Assembly (NCBI GenBank): GCA_016872555.1
Contig: VGZO01000029.1
Span: 1 to 53,312, forward strand
Direction of reading: 5' to 3'
DNA: 53,312 nt
From: Planctomycetota bacterium
Lineage (GTDB): Bacteria; Planctomycetota; Planctomycetia; Pirellulales; UBA1268
This document shows positions 1 through 7,197 of the stretch, piece by piece (position 1 is the first letter of the stretch; the number at the start of each line of letters is the position of its first letter). The notes below the pieces were generated by a model. That model was not told the DNA's origin, made no database searches, and was given only the letters and a program-made list of their open reading frames with translations. The position numbers were made by a program, and so were the translations under genes.

Positions 1-100
1 GGACCGCCGCATCCGTGCGGCGGGGGCGCTGGTTTCACGCGGCAAAGCCATCCTGGCCTTTGCCGGCTGGAGGGACCGCCGCATCCGTGCGGCGGGGGCG
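1..100. repeat. Tandem direct repeat with perfect hairpins
   Basis: A 28-bp segment at 1-28 recurs exactly at 73-100, giving a 72-bp period; the first copy is probably cut by the window edge. Each copy contains a perfect 8-bp inverted repeat, CCGCCGCA-TCCG-TGCGGCGG (4-23 and 76-95), with a four-base loop. Between them, around 41-64, is another short inverted repeat (GGCAAAG / CTTTGCC). No T-run follows, so a simple intrinsic terminator is unlikely. It resembles a dispersed REP-like intergenic element or a minisatellite. Confidence 0.75.
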
Positions 101-153
101 AGTGAGGGTCGGCGCGGTAGCCTGCTCGGACGATTCCCGCCGAGAGAGCCGCC

Positions 154-1194
154 ATGGACCGCCTCCGGAATGCCCGCTACGACGTCGTCTACGGCAGCGG
201 CTGCTCCGCGGAGCTCGTCGCCGCTGCCGCTGGCAGCCGAGTGCTGCTGGTCACGGATCCGTCGCTGTGGAAGGCCTACGGCGATCGGTTTGCCGTGCTC
301 GAGCCGCAGCTGGTCATGACCCGCTCGATGGAGTCACGCGTCCTCGAGGAAGAGCATGCCGCCCTTGGGCCGTTCGATCTGGCGGTCGGCCTCGGCGGCG
401 GCATGGCGATGGACATCGCCAAGTACCACGCCTGGAAAGCCGGCCGGCCGGTCTATCAGGTGCCGACGGCGATTTCGGTCGACGCCATGTTTTCCTACCC
501 GATCGCGCTCCGCGTCGACGGCAAGGTGCAGTATGTCGGCGAGATGATTCCCGAGAAGATCTACTGCGATTTTGCCATCGTCCGATCGGCCCCGCCGGTG
601 ATGAACCGCTCCGGGGTCTGCGATCTGCTCAGTTGCCATACCGCCCTGTTCGACTGGAAGCTGGCCGTGGCTCGTGGTCACGGCCGGATGGACGACGAGC
701 TCTGGCAGCGGACGTCCGGGATCCTCGCCGATGTCAAGGAGAACCTCGCCGAGATCCACGACGTCAGCGAACGGGGGCTGCGGATGCTGATGGAGGGGTT
801 TCGGTTCGTGGCCGTCGAAAACCTCCGCGTCGGCCACTGCCAATACGAGGAGGGGTCCGAGCACTTTTTTTACTACTGCCTGGAGTCGCTGACGCGGAAG
901 CATTTCCTCCACGGCAAGGTGGTCAACCTCGGGATCTTCCTGATGAGCCTGCTCCAGGAAAACGAGCCGGAGGCGATCCAGTCGATCCTCGACCGTGCCG
1001 GGGTGCCGATCCATCCTGACTCGATGGGGATCGGCTACGCCGATGTCCGCGAGGCACTGCGGACCTGCAACCGCTATGTCCGCGACAAGGGCTACAGCTA
1101 CTCGATCCTCAACGAGCGCGAGATCACCGAGTCGTTCATCGACCGGGCGCTCGATTTGCTCCGTTCCCGGTTCGATCCGACCGCGGGCGCGTGA
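154..1194 (+). CDS. Glycerol-1-phosphate dehydrogenase-like enzyme (iron-containing ADH fold)
   Basis: This 346-residue protein belongs to the iron-dependent alcohol dehydrogenase / glycerol-1-phosphate dehydrogenase superfamily (AraM/EgsA type), which uses NAD(P)H and a divalent metal to reduce dihydroxyacetone phosphate or a similar ketone. The nucleotide-binding loop GLGGGMAMDIAK is at residues 79-90. Likely metal ligands are D157, H237 in a GSEH motif and H253 in an HG motif, in the order and spacing seen in AraM-like proteins. The start is the ATG after GAGAGCCGCC. The downstream MFS gene begins 9 bases after the stop, so they are probably co-transcribed. The exact substrate cannot be read from sequence; 3-dehydroquinate-synthase-like or other Fe-ADH activities are alternatives. 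Confidence 0.75.
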   Translation: MDRLRNARYDVVYGSGCSAELVAAAAGSRVLLVTDPSLWKAYGDRFAVLEPQLVMTRSMESRVLEEEHAALGPFDLAVGLGGGMAMDIAKYHAWKAGRPVYQVPTAISVDAMFSYPIALRVDGKVQYVGEMIPEKIYCDFAIVRSAPPVMNRSGVCDLLSCHTALFDWKLAVARGHGRMDDELWQRTSGILADVKENLAEIHDVSERGLRMLMEGFRFVAVENLRVGHCQYEEGSEHFFYYCLESLTRKHFLHGKVVNLGIFLMSLLQENEPEAIQSILDRAGVPIHPDSMGIGYADVREALRTCNRYVRDKGYSYSILNEREITESFIDRALDLLRSRFDPTAGA

Positions 1195-1203
1195 CGGCTG
1201 CCG

Positions 1204-2409
1204 ATGACCACGAGGCTGACGGAAGAGACGCGGTTCCGGGCGGCCCACTTCCTGTTCTGGGCCATGTCGGCGGCGGTGCTCGGCTACTGGGTGATGTACT
1301 TCGAGGGGGAGCGGCAGCTCGCCGCCTCGGAGATCGGCGTGATGATGTCGCTGTCCGTCGGGGCGGCGCTGGTCGGGCAGTATGCCTTCGGACTTCTCTG
1401 CGACCATCTGCGAAGCAGCCGCTGGCCGATCGTCGCCGCCGCGCTGTCGTTCGCGGCGGTCGCCGCCGCGCTGCCGTTGGTGACCGGTACCGTCTGGATC
1501 CGCGTCGCGCTGGCGCTGCTCGGCTTCTTCCAGCAGCCGATCGGCCCGATGCTCGACGCCTGGACCCTGCGGTTCCTCGATCGCGAGGGCGCGGCGCACC
1601 GGTTCGGGAGGATCCGCGGCTTCGGCTCGCTCGGTTGGGCGGTCACCGCCCTGGCAACGGCGTTTCTCGTCGTCGGCGTCTCGTGGAACGCGCTGTTCAT
1701 CGTCGCCGTCGTCGCCGCGGTGCTCCTCGCCGCGGTAGTCGCCATGCTACCGGCCGCGGCCGCGGCGGACGACGGGCGGATGGCGAACAAGGCATCGTTC
1801 GCTCCGGGGCGGGCCCTGGCCCGCCTCGGAGCGAATCCACGCTACGTGTTCCTGCTCGCCGTCGTGTTCCTGATGTATCTCGGTGTGCAGACGACGTTCA
1901 ATTACCAGGGGCTGTTGATCAAGGGGGCCGGCGGCGGAGTCATCGAACTGGGGTGGACGTTCTTCTTCGGGGTGATGTGCGAGATGCCGGCGATGTTCCT
2001 GGCGGCGTGGTGGCTGCCGCGTTCGTCCCCCCGGCGGCTGATGATCGTCGCCGGCATCCTCTACATGGTGCGTTACGCCCTGATCATCTTCTTCCAGACG
2101 GCATGGATCGTCACGGCGACCGCCTGCCTCGAAGGGCTGGCGTTCGGCCTGCTGCTGTCGGCGCTGCGCGCTGCCGTGTTCGCGGTCGTCGACGAGGAGG
2201 TGCAGACCCTGGCGATGACCGTCGTCGATGCGACGTTCCTCGGCCTGACCGTTCTCGTCGGCGGGGTGGTGGGTGGCTGGGTGATCGAGCGGTCCTCGGT
2301 CTTCCATCTCGTCGCCGCCTGTGCCGCGTGCAGTGGCATCGCCGTCGGGCTCCTCATGGCCGGCGGACGGTTCGACGTGCCGGCCGCGGCGGAGCGATCG
2401 TCGTCATGA
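1204..2409 (+). CDS. MFS transporter, MFS_1-like / nucleoside:H+ symporter type
   Basis: A 401-residue polytopic inner-membrane protein with about 12 hydrophobic segments. The motif RFGRIRGFGSLGWAV near residues 136-150 and the FFQQPIGPMLDAW segment near 107-119 are typical of the LacY-like MFS_1-like and nucleoside:proton symporter group. It sits between a dehydrogenase and an acetyltransferase; its stop overlaps the possible ATG of the next gene (ATGA at 2406-2409). That suggests import or export of a small polar metabolite used by its neighbours, which is inference. Substrate unknown. Confidence 0.8.
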   Translation: MTTRLTEETRFRAAHFLFWAMSAAVLGYWVMYFEGERQLAASEIGVMMSLSVGAALVGQYAFGLLCDHLRSSRWPIVAAALSFAAVAAALPLVTGTVWIRVALALLGFFQQPIGPMLDAWTLRFLDREGAAHRFGRIRGFGSLGWAVTALATAFLVVGVSWNALFIVAVVAAVLLAAVVAMLPAAAAADDGRMANKASFAPGRALARLGANPRYVFLLAVVFLMYLGVQTTFNYQGLLIKGAGGGVIELGWTFFFGVMCEMPAMFLAAWWLPRSSPRRLMIVAGILYMVRYALIIFFQTAWIVTATACLEGLAFGLLLSALRAAVFAVVDEEVQTLAMTVVDATFLGLTVLVGGVVGGWVIERSSVFHLVAACAACSGIAVGLLMAGGRFDVPAAAERSSS

Positions 2410-2447
2410 GCGTGCCGCACACGGGGGGACGCCCGGAAAGGGACGCG

Positions 2448-3074
2448 ATGAACGGCTTCTCGATCCGCAGGGGAACCGTCGCCGACGACGCGGCGGCGGC
2501 GTACGTCTGCCTCAAGACCGGAGACCACGGCGCCGACGGGGAGGGACTGTACCGCGATGATCCCGCAGCGCTCGGTCGCATCTATGTCGGTCCGTACCTC
2601 GCCTTCGAGCCCGATCTGAGCCTGATCCTCGAAGACGAGTCTGGCGTCTGCGGCTACACGCTCGGGGCGTTCGACTCGCGGTCGTTCTACGAGCGCTACG
2701 AGCGGGAATGGCGACCGCGGCTGGTCGCCCGGTTTCCTCTCCCCGGTGGCGATCCGGCGAACTGGACGCGCACGCAGTCGGTCCACGCCCTCTACCACCG
2801 CCCGTGTTACGACTGCCCAGAGCCCTATCACCAGTATCCGTCGCACCTCCACATCGATCTCCTCGAGCGGGCCTGTGGCCAAGGCCACGGACGGCGGATG
2901 ATGGAGGCGGTGATGGACAAGCTCGCGGCTCGCGGATCACCCGGCGCCCATGTCGGCGTCAGCGCCCGCAACGCCCGGGCGTTGGGGTTCTACGCCCGGC
3001 TCGGGTTTCACGAGCTGCTGCGGACGGGATCGGCGACCGACGGAACCGTCTATCTGGGAAAACTGTTCCGCTGA
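2448..3074 (+). CDS. GNAT-family N-acetyltransferase (O-GlcNAcase C-domain-like)
   Basis: About 208 residues with a GNAT fold. The N-terminal part has the sequence CLKTGDHGADGEGLY followed by YVGPYL, a combination I recall from the acetyltransferase-like domain at the C-terminus of O-GlcNAcase and its free-standing bacterial relatives. The acetyl-CoA loop is ERACGQGHGRRMMEAV near residues 145-160, and the C-terminal NARALGFYARLGF is the usual GNAT beta6-alpha4 element. The ATG at 2448 follows a good Shine-Dalgarno (GGAAAGG, 7-nt spacing); an ATG at 2406, overlapping the MFS stop in ATGA, would add 14 residues. Third gene of the operon; acceptor substrate unknown. Confidence 0.75.
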   Translation: MNGFSIRRGTVADDAAAAYVCLKTGDHGADGEGLYRDDPAALGRIYVGPYLAFEPDLSLILEDESGVCGYTLGAFDSRSFYERYEREWRPRLVARFPLPGGDPANWTRTQSVHALYHRPCYDCPEPYHQYPSHLHIDLLERACGQGHGRRMMEAVMDKLAARGSPGAHVGVSARNARALGFYARLGFHELLRTGSATDGTVYLGKLFR

Positions 3075-3133
3075 GCCGGCGGTGGTGCCGCATCGACCAG
3101 CCGCTCACGATGTCCCTCGGGCCGGTTCCCGGT

Positions 3134-3568
3134 TCACTCGCGGCGGACGATCAGTTCGATCCCCTCGACGCCGGCCACGATGCCGCGCTCACCGCTGGAG
3201 AGGGATTCACCGTGCACCGCCCTGGCCTGCCACGCCGTCCCCCGGTGTCGCACGGTCCCGGCGGCCTGGTCGGTGACGGGCGTCTCCACCACCACTGCCG
3301 CACCGACGTGGTCCAGGTAGCCGTGACGATAGCGGAAAGAGCGAAGGAGGAGCGGCCGGAGCACGAACGCGGATGCCGGCGCCGCGGTCGCCGCCAAGAC
3401 GATTTGCCACGGCGTCGACAGCGTGGCTCCCGCCGCCAACAGCGCGCCGACGGCCAACGCTCCCAGACCACAGAAAATCAGGACCGCTGCCCCCGAGGCG
3501 AGCTCGAGCGCCACCAGCGCGAATCCCAACGCGAGCCAGATCGTCGACGGTGTGAGCATGTCGCTCAT
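3134..3568 (-). CDS. NfeD-like membrane protein
   Basis: A 144-residue protein with two to three hydrophobic segments in residues 8-75, followed by a small soluble domain (GAAVVVETPV...GRRGTAW-type layout, ending GIELIVRRE) that fits the OB-fold NfeD C-terminal domain. NfeD-like proteins act with SPFH/stomatin proteins in membrane microdomains. That partner is directly upstream here, and the start codon overlaps its stop (ATGA at 3565-3568), indicating translational coupling. The domain order and size match the short YbbK/NfeD class, which lacks the ClpP-like protease domain. Specific function unknown. Confidence 0.8.
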   Translation of the reverse strand: MSDMLTPSTIWLALGFALVALELASGAAVLIFCGLGALAVGALLAAGATLSTPWQIVLAATAAPASAFVLRPLLLRSFRYRHGYLDHVGAAVVVETPVTDQAAGTVRHRGTAWQARAVHGESLSSGERGIVAGVEGIELIVRRE

Positions 3569-4518
3569 CGGATCCTCCCTGGTTCCGGCGCGTCTCCGGA
3601 CCGTCCTCCCTTGTCCGACTGCTTGACGACCGACATCGCCGCCGCGATCACCCCACCGAGGTCGGCGAAATTCGCCGGCAGGATCATCGTGTTGGTCTCC
3701 TTGGCGAGCTTGCCGTACTGCTCGACGACCCGCTCGGCGACACGGAGCTGGACCGCTTCGAGACCGCCCTCGGCACGGATCGCCTCGGCAACACGGCGGA
3801 TGCCCTGCGCGGTGGCCTCGGCGACGGCGATGATCGCCGACGCCTCTCCCTCCGCCTGGTTGATCTGCTGCTGCCGCAACGCTTCCGACTCGAGCACCAC
3901 CTTCTGCTTTTGCCCCTCGGCCATGTTGACGGCCGACTGCTGCTGCCCTTCGGATTGGAGGATCGTGGCCCGCTTCTCACGCTCCGCCTGCATCTGCTTT
4001 TCCATCGCCACCAGCACGGTATCCGGCGGGGTGATGTTCTTGATCTCGTACCGGAGCACCTTGACCCCCCAACCTGATGCCGCCTCGTCGATCGCGGCGA
4101 CGACGGCGGCGTTGATGTTGGCACGCTCCTCGAAACACTTGTCGAGCACGATCTTCCCGATCTCGGAACGCATCGTTGTCTGCGCCAGTTGCGTCACCGC
4201 GAAGGTGTAGTTCGCGATCCCGTACGACGCGAGTTTGGGGTCGATCACCTGGAGGAAGACGACGCCGTCGACCGCCACCTGGACGTTGTCCTTGGTGATG
4301 CAGACTTGCTCCGGGATGTCGAGTGCGCCCTCCTTGAGCGTGTGGCGGTAGGCGAGCCGGTCGATGAACGGGATGATGACGTTGAGGCCCGGTGTGAGAA
4401 CTCCGTTGTAGCGGCCCAGCCGCTCGACGACGTACGCGGTTTGCTGCGGCACGATACGGATGCCGAGGAACACGACGAGGAGAAGGACGATCGCAGCGAC
4501 GACGGCGACGATTTCCAT
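3565..4518 (-). CDS. SPFH/stomatin-like membrane protein (QmcA/paraslipin type)
   Basis: About 317 residues: one N-terminal transmembrane segment (residues 2-22), then the SPFH/band-7 domain with VPQQTAYVVERLGRY, followed by a long charged coiled-coil rich in alanine and glutamate (around residues 190-260). This is the layout of E. coli QmcA and mitochondrial SLP-2, oligomeric scaffolds of the membrane. I chose the ATG at 4518 because an AGGGG Shine-Dalgarno lies 7 nt upstream and the TM segment then starts immediately. The longest frame would begin at 4569. The NfeD-like gene overlaps its stop, the usual stomatin/NfeD pair. Confidence 0.88.
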   Translation of the reverse strand: MEIVAVVAAIVLLLVVFLGIRIVPQQTAYVVERLGRYNGVLTPGLNVIIPFIDRLAYRHTLKEGALDIPEQVCITKDNVQVAVDGVVFLQVIDPKLASYGIANYTFAVTQLAQTTMRSEIGKIVLDKCFEERANINAAVVAAIDEAASGWGVKVLRYEIKNITPPDTVLVAMEKQMQAEREKRATILQSEGQQQSAVNMAEGQKQKVVLESEALRQQQINQAEGEASAIIAVAEATAQGIRRVAEAIRAEGGLEAVQLRVAERVVEQYGKLAKETNTMILPANFADLGGVIAAAMSVVKQSDKGGRSGDAPEPGRIR

Positions 4519-4685
4519 GGTGAGCCCCTGACGAGAGAAGATTCCGGTTAGGGAGAGTAATTCCGCCACACGGGTGGTGCAATCGGCGGGCCACCGCTAC
4601 CTGCCCGCGGCAACGGATCCGCCGCACCGGCGGCAGCCAGCGGCGGACGTCGTCGGAATGGACGTGTGAATCCCGGCTGTAGCCG

Positions 4686-4865
4686 TCACAGCAGTCGTAG
4701 TGGACGGTGACGAACCGCGTACCGGCTGGCCGCTGCCCCGGCCTCCTCGGCCGTCATCACTCCGGGCAGCGACAGGCCCAACAGCCCCGCACCCCCGGCC
4801 TGGAGCATCGCGCGGCGGCCCGTGCGACGCGACAGTACGGCCGGTACCCCGAGGATTTCGAGCAT
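4686..4865 (-). pseudogene. Remnant of a DUF1501-protein N-terminus (59 codons)
   Basis: A short frame begins MLEILGVPAVL and continues with RRTGRRAMLQAGGAGLLGLS then LPGVM. This is the hallmark N-terminus of planctomycete DUF1501 proteins: a leader, a twin-arginine signal and a hydrophobic stretch. It stops after 59 codons. The next bases on this strand show no continuation of the family (no conserved fold after the signal) in any frame. The region from 4519 to 4916 is otherwise without a gene. I read it as a decayed or deleted DUF1501 gene; a real small Tat-exported peptide is the alternative. An intact DUF1501 gene is at 14061-15494. Confidence 0.6.
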
Positions 4866-4916
4866 CGTCGATATCCCCTCGCGCGCGCCGCCAGCCCCGA
4901 GGGCGGCCCTCGAACG

Positions 4917-5213
4917 TCAGTCGTCGGCCGAGATCGTACCGGGTCCCGATCCGACGGTCTTCTCGTAGCGGCCGTCTCCACTCTTGACGTACTTCGTGAA
5001 GCCGAGGCGATCGAGATTCCTGTCGGACAGCGACGCCGCTCCACCGGACGCGGCATGCTTGCCGCCGATCGCGAAGCCGGTGATCACCCGCCGCACCGGG
5101 GCGCCCGTGTCCGGGTGGCGCTCCAGTGGAGCGGCCGACATCGCCTCGATCCGCTCGAAGCGGTCACCACCGCTCCCGTCAGGCAGGATCGTCTCGTAGA
5201 CGTAGGTCGGCAT
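4917..5213 (-). CDS. FmdB-like small protein lacking the zinc-ribbon cysteines
   Basis: A 98-residue protein starting MPTYVYETI, which matches the MPTYEY... start of the FmdB/CxxC_CxxC_SSSS regulatory protein family. The middle part resembles that family (FERIEAMSAAPLERHP, then PVRRVITGF as in the family's ...VRRVISG), with a C-terminal glycine/serine tail. The cysteines that form the zinc ribbon are absent. The start at 5213 is chosen from the homologous N-terminus; the open frame extends upstream into the tRNA leader region. Function is not established for FmdB-like proteins. Confidence 0.65.
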   Translation of the reverse strand: MPTYVYETILPDGSGGDRFERIEAMSAAPLERHPDTGAPVRRVITGFAIGGKHAASGGAASLSDRNLDRLGFTKYVKSGDGRYEKTVGSGPGTISADD

Positions 5214-5382
5214 GGGGAGCAGATCGGTCGGGGCGGTGCAGGGAGCGGTCTCACGAGGGTGGAACGCTCGCGAAGATCCATCCTCCGTCGGGTGGTGAAC
5301 CGACGGAACACGATCGCTTCCGGGCGGTGAGGCTCGGCAGGATGCCGTACGCACCGGACGATGGCAGTTTGCAGGCGATCAG

Positions 5383-5457
5383 TCGGGGCGACTGGATTCG
5401 AACCAGCGACCTCTACGTCCCGAACGTAGCGCTCTAGCCAGGCTGAGCTACGCCCCG
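5383..5457 (-). tRNA. tRNA-Pro (anticodon CGG)
   Basis: On the minus strand a 75-nt cloverleaf folds cleanly: acceptor CGGGGCG/CGCCCCG with discriminator A, D arm GCTC/GAGC, anticodon arm CTACG-TTCGGGA-CGTAG, variable AGGTC, T arm GCTGG-TTCGAAT-CCAGT. The anticodon at positions 34-36 is CGG, reading the proline codon CCG, which is very frequent in this GC-rich DNA. The 3' CCA is not encoded. A well-formed promoter lies upstream at 5510-5538. Confidence 0.95.
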
Positions 5458-5509
5458 ATCGACGGCCTGCGGCAGCGCCACCGACGGCGCTTCTCTGACT
5501 TGACCATGG

Positions 5510-5538
5510 AATGTACCGCTCGCGGCCTGCCGCCACAA
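5510..5538 (-). promoter_or_regulatory. Predicted sigma70-type promoter of tRNA-Pro
   Basis: On the minus strand the -35 TTGTGG (5538-5533) is followed by a 17-bp spacer and a -10 TACATT (5515-5510). Transcription would start near 5503, giving a leader of about 45 nt before the mature tRNA. The rest of 5458-5862 shows no convincing gene; the short open frames there are not protein-like. Confidence 0.5.
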
Positions 5539-5862
5539 CCGCGCCTCGCACGGTGGATGGGGCTCGGCGTGCGAGAAAATGGCACTCGGCTGCGCGTCAC
5601 CGCTCGCCCCGCCGGAGGCATCACCCGCGACTGAGACCCAGTGTTCGCTCGGGGCGGCTGGCCAGGGGCCACTGCGCTCCTTGCCGGACGTCGCGGTCGG
5701 TCAGCGGGTGACCGATCGGTCCCGCACCGACGGCGTCAGCCATCGGGTTGTGACAGCGTGCGAGTCGGGGGCACGTCGCCCGGGGGAGGCCCATGAAGAC
5801 CTGCTTGGGGGGGCGCTCGTCCGTGTGGGGAGGATGCCGAGGCGATGTCCTTGCTGTAGGGT

Positions 5863-7167
5863 ATGAAAGCTACGACGGAAAGCGGCGTGGCGGGCGGGGG
5901 ACAAGCTCGCGGCAGGCCCAAACACGTGATCTCGTCGATGCATAATGCGACCCGCCCCGCGGCGCCGTATCGCACGGTGTTCCTCATCACGGGGCTTTCC
6001 CGCCGTGATGGCGGTCCATTTCTGTCGGTGTCGGGGCTCGCCCGGGCCGTCGCCGGTCGTGGCCGTGGTGATGTCGCGGTCGTCGGGGTTTACCGGTCCC
6101 TGGCGGATTGGCTCGTCGATCGCGAGCAGTGGAGTGGACTGGCCGTGGAGGCCGCAGGATTGCGGTGGTTCCGGGCCGTCGAGTTCCTGCGGCAGCGGCT
6201 CGAGCACCATGTCTGTCCCGGTAATCCGCCCGCGGTGATCCACCTCCAGGGGTTGTGGGAAGCGGCTTCACTGGCCGTCGAGCGGCTTGGTGAACGCCGG
6301 GGGGTGCGGCTGGTCATCAGTCCGCGTGGGATGCTCGAGCCCTGGGCCCTGCGGCACCATCAATGCCGGAAACAGGTCGCTCTTTTCCTCTGGCAGCGCC
6401 GGCAGCTCATGCAGGCCGATCTGATCCACGCCACGTCGCTGTCGGAAAAGCAGTCGATCCGAAATCTCGGCTTCCGCAATCCGGTCTGCGTGATTCCCAA
6501 CGGCGTCGAGATCCCCGCACCATGGGGTGGAGTCGCTCGGCCGATCGAGGCGACCGGTGGTGACACGGGGCGGTTCCCGCTGCCTGGCCCGTCGCGCCCG
6601 CGCCGGTGCCTGTTCCTGTCCCGGCTGCATGCCAAGAAGGGGGTGCCGATGCTCCTCGAGGCGTGGGCCCGAGTCCGGCCGACAGGTTGGGTCCTGGAGA
6701 TCGCCGGCGGCGGTGACGACGGGCACGAGCGCGAGATCGGTCGACAGATCACGGCCCGTGGACTCGCGGACGTGCGGTTGATCGGGGAGGTGACGGGGGA
6801 GGCGAAGTGGCGGTTTCTCTCCGACGCGGAACTGTTCGTCCTCCCCTCCCACTCGGAGAATTTCGGCATCGCCGTTGCCGAGGCGATGGGCATGGGCTTG
6901 CCGGTGATCACGACCACGGCGACGCCATGGTCCGTCCTCCAGCGCGACCGTAGCGGGTGGTGGGTGGAGCCCGCCGTCGACTCCCTCGCCCGCGCCATCC
7001 GCGAGGCCACCACCGAGAGCCCGGCGCAACTCGCCGAGCGTGGGCGCCGTGGCCGCGACTACGTCCGCGACCATTTCGACTGGGAGGGAATCGGCCAGCG
7101 CATGGACGCGTGCTACGCCTGGGTCACGGGAAACGGACCACGGCCCGAAGACGTGAAGCTCGACTGA
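5863..7167 (+). CDS. Glycosyltransferase, GT4-like (GT-B fold)
   Basis: A 434-residue cytoplasmic or membrane-associated glycosyltransferase. The N-terminal Rossmann domain includes HLQGLWE and the SPRGMLEPWAL segment near residues 153-163. The C-terminal domain has LFLSRLHAKKGVPMLLEAW near residues 247-265 and the donor-binding E-x7-E region SHSENFGIAVAEAMGMGLPV near 327-346, typical of GT4 enzymes that use nucleotide sugars. The start is uncertain: ATG at 5863 gives 434 residues; ATG at 5941 (MHNATRP) would remove a low-complexity 26-residue leader and is equally possible. No other polysaccharide genes adjoin it; it converges on recJ. Confidence 0.8.
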   Translation: MKATTESGVAGGGQARGRPKHVISSMHNATRPAAPYRTVFLITGLSRRDGGPFLSVSGLARAVAGRGRGDVAVVGVYRSLADWLVDREQWSGLAVEAAGLRWFRAVEFLRQRLEHHVCPGNPPAVIHLQGLWEAASLAVERLGERRGVRLVISPRGMLEPWALRHHQCRKQVALFLWQRRQLMQADLIHATSLSEKQSIRNLGFRNPVCVIPNGVEIPAPWGGVARPIEATGGDTGRFPLPGPSRPRRCLFLSRLHAKKGVPMLLEAWARVRPTGWVLEIAGGGDDGHEREIGRQITARGLADVRLIGEVTGEAKWRFLSDAELFVLPSHSENFGIAVAEAMGMGLPVITTTATPWSVLQRDRSGWWVEPAVDSLARAIREATTESPAQLAERGRRGRDYVRDHFDWEGIGQRMDACYAWVTGNGPRPEDVKLD

Positions 7168-7197
7168 TCGCCGTCGCCGGTGACGATCCGCCGTCGG

